DNA of 64,000 nt from Ga0077555 sp050250755 (GTDB lineage Bacteria; Pseudomonadota; Alphaproteobacteria; Rhizobiales; Hyphomicrobiaceae): assembly GCA_050250755.1 (NCBI GenBank), contig JBFWOB010000031.1:14094-78093 (forward strand), in the 5' to 3' direction. The notes under the pieces were generated by a model. The model was not told where the DNA came from. It saw only the letters and a list, made by a program, of their open reading frames with translations, and did not search any database. The position numbers and the translations under genes were made by a program. Of this stretch, positions 1 through 7,818 are shown one piece after another; within the stretch, counting starts at the first letter, position 1; each line of letters opens with the position of its first letter.

Positions 1-70
1 ACTGGCAGTAGCCTCTGCCGTTTTCTGGGGTGTACCCGGGTCAATTCAGAGACAAGAAAAGCGGGGATCG

Positions 71-2599
71 ATGTTCTTCAAGCGCAGTCAGCCTGACGCC
101 GCACAGCCCGGCGCCCATAAGGCCGCCAAATCCGAGGTGGAGGTGCTGGCGACATCTGACGCTCCCATCATGCCCCTGCCAATTCCTGATTTGCGACGCA
201 CCGTGGATCCGGCTGGCCTCGGCTTCACGACGACCACCGAGCTCGAGCCTATTTCGGGGTTGATCGGACAGGATCGCGCCCTGAGGGCGATCGAGTTCGG
301 CGCCAACATGCGCAGCAACGATTTCAACGTTTTCGTCCTCGGCCCCCCGGCATCGGGCAAGAGAACGGCGGTGAAACAGTATTTAGAGCGTAAAGCGCAC
401 GGAGAGGCTCCTCCAGCCGATTGGGTCTACGTCAACAATTTCGACAATCCGAACAGGCCCAAGGCCATCCGGCTGCCGTCCGGTCGGGCCCGCCCTCTGG
501 CCAAGGCAATGATTGGCGCCATCGACGAACTGCGCGCTACTATTCCGGCCACCTTCGAGGGCGAGGATTATGGCGCGCGCCGTCGCTCGATCGAGGAGCA
601 GTTCCGCTCCGGGCAGGAGGGCGCGTTCGAGGAGCTGAACAAGCGCGCGGCCGAGCAGAACATTGCCATCGTCCGCACGCCGACCGGCTTCGTCATGGCG
701 CCGACGCACGAGGGTAAGATCGTCAAGCCCGAGGTCTTCAACACGTTGCCGGAGGCCATGCGGAAAGAGGTCGAAACGCGCATCGAGAGCCTTCAAAAAG
801 AGTTGGAGCAGATTCTCGAGCGCGTACCGAAGTCCGATAAATTGCGCCGCCAGCACGTCAGTGAATTGAATACCGAAGTCGCAACCATCGTTGTTCGTGA
901 CGCATTGGCCGACGTCGAAGCCGCTTTCGCAGGCGAGGCCGAGGTCAAATCCTATATCGAGGCCGCCGGTAGCGATCTTGTACGAAACGTCGGTCTCTTC
1001 CTCGTCCAGAGCGGCGAGGAAAGCGAGATCGTCAAGCAGCCGGCCGATACCGCGCGAGATCCGCGCTTCCGCCGGTATCTCGTGAATGTCATGGTCGGCA
1101 ATGGCGAGGCGGCCGACGAGGGCGCCGCGATCTACGAGGAACTCAATCCCACCTACGGCAACGTCGTCGGACGGGTAGAGCATATCGCTCAGATGGGCGC
1201 GCTGGTCACCGACTTCCTGCTCATCAAGCCGGGCGCGCTGCACCTTGCCAATGGCGGCTATCTCCTGGTCGATGCGCGCAAGTTGCTGTTGTCGCCTTTT
1301 GCCTGGGAAGCATTGAAGCGCGCTCTCAAGGCCCGCGAGATTCGCATCGAGCAGCCGTCCGAGATGTCAGGCCTCGTATCGACACAGTCACTCGATCCCG
1401 AACCCATTCCGCTCAACGTGAAGGTCGTGCTGTTCGGTGATCGCGAGCTCTACTACCTGCTCTCCATGAACGATCCCGACTTCGCCGGGTTGTTCAAGGT
1501 GCAAGCGGACTTCGACGACTCGATCGACCGCTCCACTGACAATGATCGCGCCTATGCACGCGTGATCGCTTCGATCGTCCGCGATCACAACTTGAAGCCT
1601 GCCAACGCATCCGCAGTGGCGCGCTTGATCGAAGAGGGTGCCCGTCTCGCCGACGATCGTGAGAAGCTCTCGATCCAAATCGGCCACCTCGCCGACATCG
1701 TTCGCGAGGCCGACTATTGGGCCTCGGACGCCGGCAGCACCGAGATCACACGCGAAGCCGTCGTTCGGGCCGTGAACGAGCATACGCAGCGCAGCGACCG
1801 CATGCGCGACCGTGCACAGGAGACCATCTCGCGTGAGATCGTCCTGGTCGATATCGAGGGTGCGAAGGTCGGCCAGATCAACGGACTTTCAGTCCTCCAA
1901 CTGGGCAATTTCGCATTCGGCCGTCCCAGCCGCATCACAGCGCGGGTCCGAATGGGCTCGGGACGCGTCACCGATATCGAGCGTGAAGCCAAGCTCGGCG
2001 GCCCGCTCCACTCGAAGGGCGTCATGATCCTTTGGGGTTATCTTGCGGGCACGTTTGCTCACAACGTCCCGCTGGCAATGGCAGCAACACTCGTCTTCGA
2101 GCAATCGTATGGTGGCGTCGACGGCGACAGTGCGTCCTCGGCGGAGCTGTATGCCCTTCTCTCAGCGCTCTCCGAGGTGCCGATCAAGCAATCCTTCGCG
2201 GTTACGGGTTCAGTCAATCAGAATGGCGAAGTGCAAGCCATCGGCGGCGTCAACGAGAAGATCGAAGGCTTCTTCGACGTGTGTCGCGCACGAGGGCTGA
2301 CCGGCGAGCAGGGCGTTCTCATCCCGAAATCGAATGTCCAGCATTTGATGCTGCGCGAGGATGTCGTCGAAGCGGTACGTGAAGGCAAATTCGCGGTTTA
2401 TTCTATCGGGCACATCAGCCAGGGCATCGAGATCTTGACCGGCGTCAAGGCTGGCGATCGCGGTCCCGACGGAGAATTCCCGGCCGGCACGATCAATCGG
2501 CTGGTCGAGGATAAGCTGCGCACGTTCGCTGATCGGGCGCGGGCCTTTGGTTCGCGCAGTAGCGGCACACAGAGCACCGCGGGAGACCGCACATCATGA
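71..2599 (+). CDS. LonC-like AAA+ protease (peptidase family S16)
   Basis: An 842-residue cytoplasmic protease of the AAA_32/Lon-like branch of family S16, presumably in protein quality control. A P-loop, GPPASGKR, lies at 91-98; the residue after GK is Arg, not Ser/Thr, so ATP binding is likely but not certain. The middle (about 180-300) is charged and helical. The C-terminal third is a Lon protease domain with Ser687 in GDSASS and Lys730 in GGVNEK. Their 43-residue spacing equals that of the E. coli Lon dyad (S679/K722). There is no Lon N-terminal substrate domain, so this is not the housekeeping Lon. ATG 71 follows a purine-rich GCGGGGATCG. The next gene starts inside its stop codon (ATGA), suggesting translational coupling. 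Substrates are unknown. Confidence 0.9.
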   Translation: MFFKRSQPDAAQPGAHKAAKSEVEVLATSDAPIMPLPIPDLRRTVDPAGLGFTTTTELEPISGLIGQDRALRAIEFGANMRSNDFNVFVLGPPASGKRTAVKQYLERKAHGEAPPADWVYVNNFDNPNRPKAIRLPSGRARPLAKAMIGAIDELRATIPATFEGEDYGARRRSIEEQFRSGQEGAFEELNKRAAEQNIAIVRTPTGFVMAPTHEGKIVKPEVFNTLPEAMRKEVETRIESLQKELEQILERVPKSDKLRRQHVSELNTEVATIVVRDALADVEAAFAGEAEVKSYIEAAGSDLVRNVGLFLVQSGEESEIVKQPADTARDPRFRRYLVNVMVGNGEAADEGAAIYEELNPTYGNVVGRVEHIAQMGALVTDFLLIKPGALHLANGGYLLVDARKLLLSPFAWEALKRALKAREIRIEQPSEMSGLVSTQSLDPEPIPLNVKVVLFGDRELYYLLSMNDPDFAGLFKVQADFDDSIDRSTDNDRAYARVIASIVRDHNLKPANASAVARLIEEGARLADDREKLSIQIGHLADIVREADYWASDAGSTEITREAVVRAVNEHTQRSDRMRDRAQETISREIVLVDIEGAKVGQINGLSVLQLGNFAFGRPSRITARVRMGSGRVTDIEREAKLGGPLHSKGVMILWGYLAGTFAHNVPLAMAATLVFEQSYGGVDGDSASSAELYALLSALSEVPIKQSFAVTGSVNQNGEVQAIGGVNEKIEGFFDVCRARGLTGEQGVLIPKSNVQHLMLREDVVEAVREGKFAVYSIGHISQGIEILTGVKAGDRGPDGEFPAGTINRLVEDKLRTFADRARAFGSRSSGTQSTAGDRTS

Positions 2600-3462
2600 T
2601 CGCGCATGTGGCGGAAGCTGGCGAAGGTCGTGGCCGCGTCGTGCTGCATCTCACGCAATCGGCGCCCAATCCGGTCGCGGTCGAGGCGGCCGTTCGCGTA
2701 GCGCGCGCCTTCCAATCGGAAATCGAGAGCCTTTTTGTCGAGGACTCGACGCTTCTCGATATCGCAGCATTTCCGTTCGCCTGCGAAATCTCCCTCTGCG
2801 GTCGCCATCGTCGCGATTTGTCGCCCGAGATCGTTGCCCGCCAGATGCGCGCCGCCGCGGCCGCTCTGACGCGCCGCCTCTCAGCGCTGGCACAGCGCGC
2901 GGAGATCCCGCTCCATGTCACGGTGGTTAGGAACGAGCCCGTCACCGCGCTGGCGGAAGCCTGCGCTGCGAATGGACCTTGGAACGTCGTAGCTTTGGGC
3001 GAGCCGATCTCCGGCTTGGACGCGGGGCGCCTTGCACAGGTGTTTGCTGGGGTTCCAGGAACGACAGGCCTGATTGTCGTGGGGCCAAGGGCTAGGCGCT
3101 CGGAAGGCCGTATCGTCGCGGTCGTCGAGGATATCGGCGAGTTCGATGCCGTTTTGCGCACCGCTCGGCGGCTGCATGATGGCGACGAGGACACCCAGTT
3201 GACGCTGCTGCTTGTCTCGGATTCGGAAGACGAGGCCCGGCTGATGGATGAGCAGGCACGCCTCGCTCTCGGCGATGACGACAGCGTGGAGATTGTCCGG
3301 GCGCGCGTCGAGACCACTGAGCCGGGTATTGCAGCCGAAGTGATCCGCAAACTTTCGGCCGGCTTTATCGTAGGGAGGTTCGGCGGTCTTCTCTTGCCTT
3401 CCGGTGGCAATCTCCGCCCGCTCGCTGCCGTTCTCGAGTGCCCGCTGTTCTTGATGCGCTGA
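2596..3462 (+). CDS. Universal-stress-like protein coupled to the Lon-like protease
   Basis: A soluble 288-residue protein with no signal peptide or membrane segment. Its layout of alternating hydrophobic strands (VVLHL near 15, NVVALGEP near 130, TGLIVVGP near 155, ECPLFLM at the end) and amphipathic helices recalls the universal stress protein/HUP fold, possibly in two halves. I do not see the canonical USP ATP-binding GxxGx9G[ST] motif, so the family call is tentative. Its ATG overlaps the TGA of the Lon-like gene in ATGA, so the two are probably cotranslated and may act together. The gene ends 26 bases from the convergent otsA stop. Confidence 0.7.
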   Translation: MIAHVAEAGEGRGRVVLHLTQSAPNPVAVEAAVRVARAFQSEIESLFVEDSTLLDIAAFPFACEISLCGRHRRDLSPEIVARQMRAAAAALTRRLSALAQRAEIPLHVTVVRNEPVTALAEACAANGPWNVVALGEPISGLDAGRLAQVFAGVPGTTGLIVVGPRARRSEGRIVAVVEDIGEFDAVLRTARRLHDGDEDTQLTLLLVSDSEDEARLMDEQARLALGDDDSVEIVRARVETTEPGIAAEVIRKLSAGFIVGRFGGLLLPSGGNLRPLAAVLECPLFLMR

Positions 3463-3488
3463 TCCGGCCTGAAACGGCCAACGAACGA

Positions 3489-4916
3489 TCAATTCGCGTT
3501 CATATTGGTTGCGACCAGCGTCGCGAAACCGTTGTTCTCGCCACGCGATTCGTCGCGCAGCACCGATAGAAATGTCTCGCGCCAGTTTTTCACATCGTGC
3601 GACCGTACGCGCTCGATCAACGCCTCGTAGCGCTCGCGTCGCTCCTCGACCGGCATCGTCAAGGCTTTGTGCACGGCAATCGCCATCTCGTCGGTGTCGT
3701 ACGGATTGACGATTACGGCCTCCTCCAAATCCTCCGCAGCGCCTGCAAACTTGGAAAGCACGAGGACGCCCGGGTTGTCCGCATCCTGCGACGCAATATA
3801 CTCCTTCGCAACGAGGTTCATGCCGTCACGCAGCGGCGTCACAAGCCCCACTTGGCTTCCTCGAAAAAGCGCGGCGAGTGTCGCCCGTGGAACAGACCGA
3901 TGAATATAGCGGACTGGGGTCCAATCGAAATCACCGAACTCGCCGTTTATGGCACCTGATAAGCCTTCGAGTTCGTGGCGGATGTCGGCGTAGGCCGCCA
4001 CATCTTCCCGCGTCGGCGGTGCGATTTGCATCAGCGTGACCGCCTTGCGCATCTCGGGATGAATCTCGAGCATGCGCCGGAATGCCTTCATGCGATCCGG
4101 CAGGCCCTTCGAATAATCGAGGCGATCGACGCCCAACACGAACATATTGGCCATGCTGCGCCGCTGCAGGCGGCTGATATGTGCATCGGCCTCTGGCGAG
4201 TGCGCCATCTCGTAAATGGCCTCTGCATCGATGCCGATCGGAAAGGCACGTGCAACAATCGTACGGCCGAAACACCTGACCTGATCGTCCGGCAGCATTT
4301 CTCCTTCGCATTGCTCCACGATGTAGCGAACGAAGTTGCTCGCATCTCCAGACGTCTGAAACCCCACGACATCGTAAGCGAACATGCTTTTGGCGAGTGC
4401 TCCGTTCTCCGGAACGGCACGGAAAATTTCGGGCGGGGGAAAGGGAATGTGCAGGAAAAAGCCAATGCGCTGCCGGCAGCCTTGATGGCGCAACTCTTCA
4501 CCGAGTGGGATCATGTGATAGTCGTGAACCCACACCAGATCGTCAGGCTCGACCAGCGCCGCGAGCTGATGCGCCATGCGAGCGTTGACGCGCCGGTAGC
4601 CTTCGATAAAGGAGGAATCGTAAACTGCGAGGTCGAGCCGATAGTGAAATGCCGGCCAGAGCACCTTGTTCGCGAAACCAAGGTAGTAGGTATCGTATTC
4701 TTCGCGCGTCAGCGGCACCGTCGCCGTGCGCATGTTGTTTTGTTGCGCAAGCTTGAGCCCGAGTTGACCCTCGTCTTCAACGATCGTTCCGTCCCAGCCG
4801 AACCAGACGCCTCGACCCAGTTGAAGCGCCTCGCCGAGCGCTACCGCCAGACCGCCTGATTGGATCCCCTTGTCGAGATCCACCACGCGGTTGGAGGCAA
4901 CGATCAATCGGCTCAT
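3489..4916 (-). CDS. otsA: Trehalose-6-phosphate synthase (GT20)
   Basis: Cytoplasmic glycosyltransferase joining a nucleotide-activated glucose to glucose-6-phosphate, giving trehalose-6-phosphate. The 475-residue length is normal for OtsA. Visible GT20 signatures are SNRVVDLDKGIQSGGLA (about 8-24, the sugar-phosphate loop), WVHDYHMIPL, the GFFLHIPFPP stretch, DRLDYSKGLPDRM (nucleotide-sugar site) and RDGMNLVAKEYIA near the C terminus. Its ATG overlaps the TGA of the GH15 gene (ATGA), so it is the last gene of an otsB-GH15-otsA operon. Trehalose is a compatible solute, so the operon probably serves osmotic or desiccation tolerance. I saw no promoter directly in front of it. Confidence 0.95.
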   Translation of the reverse strand: MSRLIVASNRVVDLDKGIQSGGLAVALGEALQLGRGVWFGWDGTIVEDEGQLGLKLAQQNNMRTATVPLTREEYDTYYLGFANKVLWPAFHYRLDLAVYDSSFIEGYRRVNARMAHQLAALVEPDDLVWVHDYHMIPLGEELRHQGCRQRIGFFLHIPFPPPEIFRAVPENGALAKSMFAYDVVGFQTSGDASNFVRYIVEQCEGEMLPDDQVRCFGRTIVARAFPIGIDAEAIYEMAHSPEADAHISRLQRRSMANMFVLGVDRLDYSKGLPDRMKAFRRMLEIHPEMRKAVTLMQIAPPTREDVAAYADIRHELEGLSGAINGEFGDFDWTPVRYIHRSVPRATLAALFRGSQVGLVTPLRDGMNLVAKEYIASQDADNPGVLVLSKFAGAAEDLEEAVIVNPYDTDEMAIAVHKALTMPVEERRERYEALIERVRSHDVKNWRETFLSVLRDESRGENNGFATLVATNMNAN

Positions 4917-6718
4917 AACATCGACTCCCAGGGTCTCGAAAGGCGCATCGCGCCGTTTATTATGCCTACCATCGAATACGTTTGGGGGAAGTTACCCCAG
5001 GCCTCGCCAGTGGCCGCGTCGGTATCCTCGGACATCAATCCGAGCGAATTGCGGGCCGTAAGCAGGGCCTCGAATATTTCGCGAGCTTCCTCCTTGCGGC
5101 CAATGCGGGCAAGCGCGTCGACGCGCCAGAAAGCACAGACGTTGAAGGCCGTTTCGGGAGCACCGAAGTCATCTGCCTCCTCATAGCGCATCATGAAGGG
5201 GCCCCGTGCGAGCGTACGCTCCAAGGCCTCGACTGTCGCAATGAATCGGGGATCGTGAGGCTCGAGCAGCCCCACTTCGCCCATGAGCAGCACACTCGCA
5301 TCGAGATGCCGTCCTTCGAAACTCTCGACGAACGCATTTCGTTCCGCCGACCAGGAGCGTGTCAGGATCGCGGACTTGATCTTATCGGCGCGCTCGCGCC
5401 AGAGTCTTGAGCGCTCGGCAAGGCCGAGATGCGCCCCGACTTTGGCCAGCCGATCGCATCCGGCCCAGCTCATGATCGCCGAGGAGGTATGCGGCCGCAT
5501 ACGGGTCCTCAGCTCCCAAATGCCTGCATCGGGCTTGTCATGCAGAAGCCAAGCCTGTTCGCCGACCGTCTCTAGCCGCTCGAACTCGGCTACGCCTGCG
5601 TTCATGAACAGCCGCTTGTCGAAGAAGGCCTGCGATGCCCCGAGGATGACATTGCCATAGGTATCGTGCTGAGTTTGCATGTAGGCCTGATTGCCTACGC
5701 GCACCGGCCCGCTACCGCGATAACCCGGCAGCTCCGGGATGATTTGCTCCTCGAGGACCGTCTCGAGACCGATGCCGTAGACGGGCTGGATGTGGCCGCC
5801 CTTCGAGCCTGCCACGATATTCATCATCCAGCGGAAGTAGAGTTCGAGTGTCCTCACCGCGGCCAGCGAGTTGAGCGCACGGACGACAAAGAATGCATCA
5901 CGAACCCAGCAGAAGCGGTAATCCCAATTGCGCCCAGATCCCGGCGCCTCGGGAATGGAGGAGGTAACGGCGGCAACGATTGCCCCCGTCGCCTCGTAAC
6001 TGCACAGCTTGAGCGTGATCGCCGCCCGGATCACCGCGTCTTGCCATTCGAGCGGCAACGCCAGCCGGTGCACCCACGTGCGCCAATAGTCGAGCGTACG
6101 TTCCTCGAAATCCCGCGCGGTTTCCACCACGCCGCCTTCGAGCGTCTCGTCCGGTCCGAGAATGAGGTTGAGCGGCGCGTCCACGATGAAGGGCGTCCCG
6201 CTCGAAAGATAATCGATCGGTCCATCCGTGGTCAGGCGGAGTGTCATGTCGGGGCCGACAAAACGCATATGGTTGGACCCCGACGCAACCGATCGCGGAG
6301 CCCTGCCGCAGTCGAAGCCCGGTGTGATGACAACGCGAATGCGCGGGCTGCCGCGCAATGGCGTGATCCGTCGAACCAGCGTTTGCGGTCGAAATGATCG
6401 TTCTCGCCATTTGAAGCGCGGCGCAAAGTCGATGATCTCGATGGCCCCGTCTGGGCTTTCGAGCACGGTCCTCAGCACAGCCGAGTTGGGCAAATAATCC
6501 TGGTGCGTCGCGACCAGGCCCTCGAGTTGGATCTCGAACACGCCCGACTCCAGGTTGCCATCCGGCGCTCCGAGCAGCGCATGGAACACGGGGTCTCCGT
6601 CGAGCCGCGGAAAGCAGGCCCAGACAATGCGCGCGTGCGCGTCGATCAGCGCACTGATGGCGCAATTGCCGATCATGGCCAGGTTCAACGACGGCTTTGG
6701 CGCCGGCTTGCCGATCAA
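4913..6718 (-). CDS. Glycoside hydrolase family 15 protein (glucoamylase/trehalase-like)
   Basis: About 600 residues with the alpha,alpha-barrel features of bacterial GH15: IGNCAISALIDAHARIVW near the start, GSGRNWDYRFCWVRDAF, QPVYGIGLETVLEE and GIWELRTRMRPHTSS, which should hold a catalytic glutamate. Family members hydrolyse terminal alpha-glucosidic bonds; some (for example in mycobacteria) are trehalases. Placement between otsB and otsA makes a trehalose-related substrate likely, but this is inference. The open frame extends back through otsB. I chose TTG 6718, one base after the otsB stop, because relatives tend to carry about ten residues before the LNLAMIGNC motif. ATG 6676 is the alternative; neither has a strong Shine-Dalgarno. 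No signal peptide is seen. Confidence 0.85.
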   Translation of the reverse strand: MIGKPAPKPSLNLAMIGNCAISALIDAHARIVWACFPRLDGDPVFHALLGAPDGNLESGVFEIQLEGLVATHQDYLPNSAVLRTVLESPDGAIEIIDFAPRFKWRERSFRPQTLVRRITPLRGSPRIRVVITPGFDCGRAPRSVASGSNHMRFVGPDMTLRLTTDGPIDYLSSGTPFIVDAPLNLILGPDETLEGGVVETARDFEERTLDYWRTWVHRLALPLEWQDAVIRAAITLKLCSYEATGAIVAAVTSSIPEAPGSGRNWDYRFCWVRDAFFVVRALNSLAAVRTLELYFRWMMNIVAGSKGGHIQPVYGIGLETVLEEQIIPELPGYRGSGPVRVGNQAYMQTQHDTYGNVILGASQAFFDKRLFMNAGVAEFERLETVGEQAWLLHDKPDAGIWELRTRMRPHTSSAIMSWAGCDRLAKVGAHLGLAERSRLWRERADKIKSAILTRSWSAERNAFVESFEGRHLDASVLLMGEVGLLEPHDPRFIATVEALERTLARGPFMMRYEEADDFGAPETAFNVCAFWRVDALARIGRKEEAREIFEALLTARNSLGLMSEDTDAATGEAWGNFPQTYSMVGIINGAMRLSRPWESML

Positions 6719-6719
6719 C

Positions 6720-7508
6720 TCAACCAAGGGACTTTCCTTTTTGCAAGGTAACGGCGGTTTGTTCGAGCCACTCGAGAAACGCCGCTGTATCGCGCAGCTT
6801 GTATCTTGCGCCGCTCTCGTCATTGCCGATCTTGAGCGTGAGGCCGTCCAGATTGTTGACGATACGAAACGCGTCCTCGTCCGTAATATCGTCTCCTGCG
6901 AACAGCGGTCGGCGCCCAGTGAACGGCCGCTCCTCCATGAAATCGGCGACCGCGGTGCCCTTGTCGCCACCTGACGGCCGGGCTTCGATCACCAATTTGC
7001 CCCTGACAAGTCGAACTTGGTCGTCGAGACCGGCAATTTCTTCCATCGCTGCAAGGCAGATCGCCTCCAGAGACGGGTTTCCGCGATAGTGGATCGCGAT
7101 CGCACGCGATTTGCGTTCGACGAGAAGCTTAGGATGTCGTGCTGCAAGAGTTGTCAGTCGCTGTTCGGCCGCATCGAGAAAGCCTGCTGCGACACTCTTG
7201 GTGTGCAGTTGACCCGCTGCATCGCGGCGCGTCAGTCCGTGGACGCCTGCCACGGGGCAGCGGAACGGAAACAGCATGTCGTCGATAACCGCGATCTCGC
7301 GGCCCGTAACGATCGCCAGTGCGCCATCGAGCAAATCTTGCAGGCGCACCAGTGTTTGCCGTGTCCTGTCGGCGAGATGCACGGCGTCGGGCGTCTCGGC
7401 GATCTCTACCAATGTTCCGTCGAAATCGAGGAACATAGCGAGGCAGCGCGCGTCTGTGAGGGTCGGTGGTGTCATGCTCTGTGGAAGGCTCGCGAAATGA
7501 GGCGGCAA
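6720..7508 (-). CDS. otsB: Trehalose-6-phosphate phosphatase (HAD superfamily)
   Basis: Removes the phosphate from trehalose-6-phosphate, the second step of the OtsAB pathway, in the cytoplasm. At 262 residues it is typical. HAD motif I, DFDGTLVEIAETPDAV, starts at residue 28 with nucleophile Asp28 and Asp30. The C-terminal motif GDDITDEDAF supplies the Mg-binding acids. Conserved internal pieces include VTGREIAVIDD and GVHGLTRRD. It is the first gene of the otsB-GH15-otsA set; the usual order has otsA and otsB adjacent. An internal ATG at residue 12 is an alternative start. A GGAAC lies at 7537-7541 on the coding strand, but no matching minus-10 was found. Confidence 0.93.
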   Translation of the reverse strand: MPPHFASLPQSMTPPTLTDARCLAMFLDFDGTLVEIAETPDAVHLADRTRQTLVRLQDLLDGALAIVTGREIAVIDDMLFPFRCPVAGVHGLTRRDAAGQLHTKSVAAGFLDAAEQRLTTLAARHPKLLVERKSRAIAIHYRGNPSLEAICLAAMEEIAGLDDQVRLVRGKLVIEARPSGGDKGTAVADFMEERPFTGRRPLFAGDDITDEDAFRIVNNLDGLTLKIGNDESGARYKLRDTAAFLEWLEQTAVTLQKGKSLG

Positions 7509-7818
7509 TTGGTCAAGCTCGTCGCGGCGCCGGATTGTTCCGCATACCGGCAGGCCGCAGCGATCTGCGTCAGCTCCGACGATCGAGAAGCGTCACATAT
7601 AGCCTCGAATGTTACGCTCGATGGCGGCAGCCCCTAAGGCTCATGGCGCCGTATTACCAGCGCCAAAGTGCCTCGGTCGCAGAGAGATCCAACGTCATTG
7701 GCTTTCGTCGCAACCGAGGCCGAGACCGCGCTTTTTCGACGCGGCTCGACCCACCGGGGGATTGCCATGGCCCTCGCATGTCGTGAGGGCCGATCCGCGA
7801 GCGATGCCTAGGGCACGC
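7509..7818. other. Intergenic region with one hairpin
   Basis: 310 bases between the otsB start and the 3' end of the RND permease. It must hold the otsB operon promoter near its left end. The only clear structure is a 7-bp perfect stem at 7769-7791 (GGCCCTC / GAGGGCC, 9-base loop), 28 bases past the permease stop. It has no T-run, so it is at best a weak or Rho-assisted terminator. I see no convincing small ORF or RNA gene. Confidence 0.4.

Noticed and set aside
3463..3488. Terminator between the stress-like gene and otsA
   Set aside because: Only a GGCC/GGCC pairing of four bases with no T-run; too weak to call.
7509..7545. EcfG-type promoter (GGAAC) upstream of otsB
   Set aside because: GGAAC is present on the coding strand, but no CGTT follows at 16-17 bases and it is only about 30 bases from the start codon.
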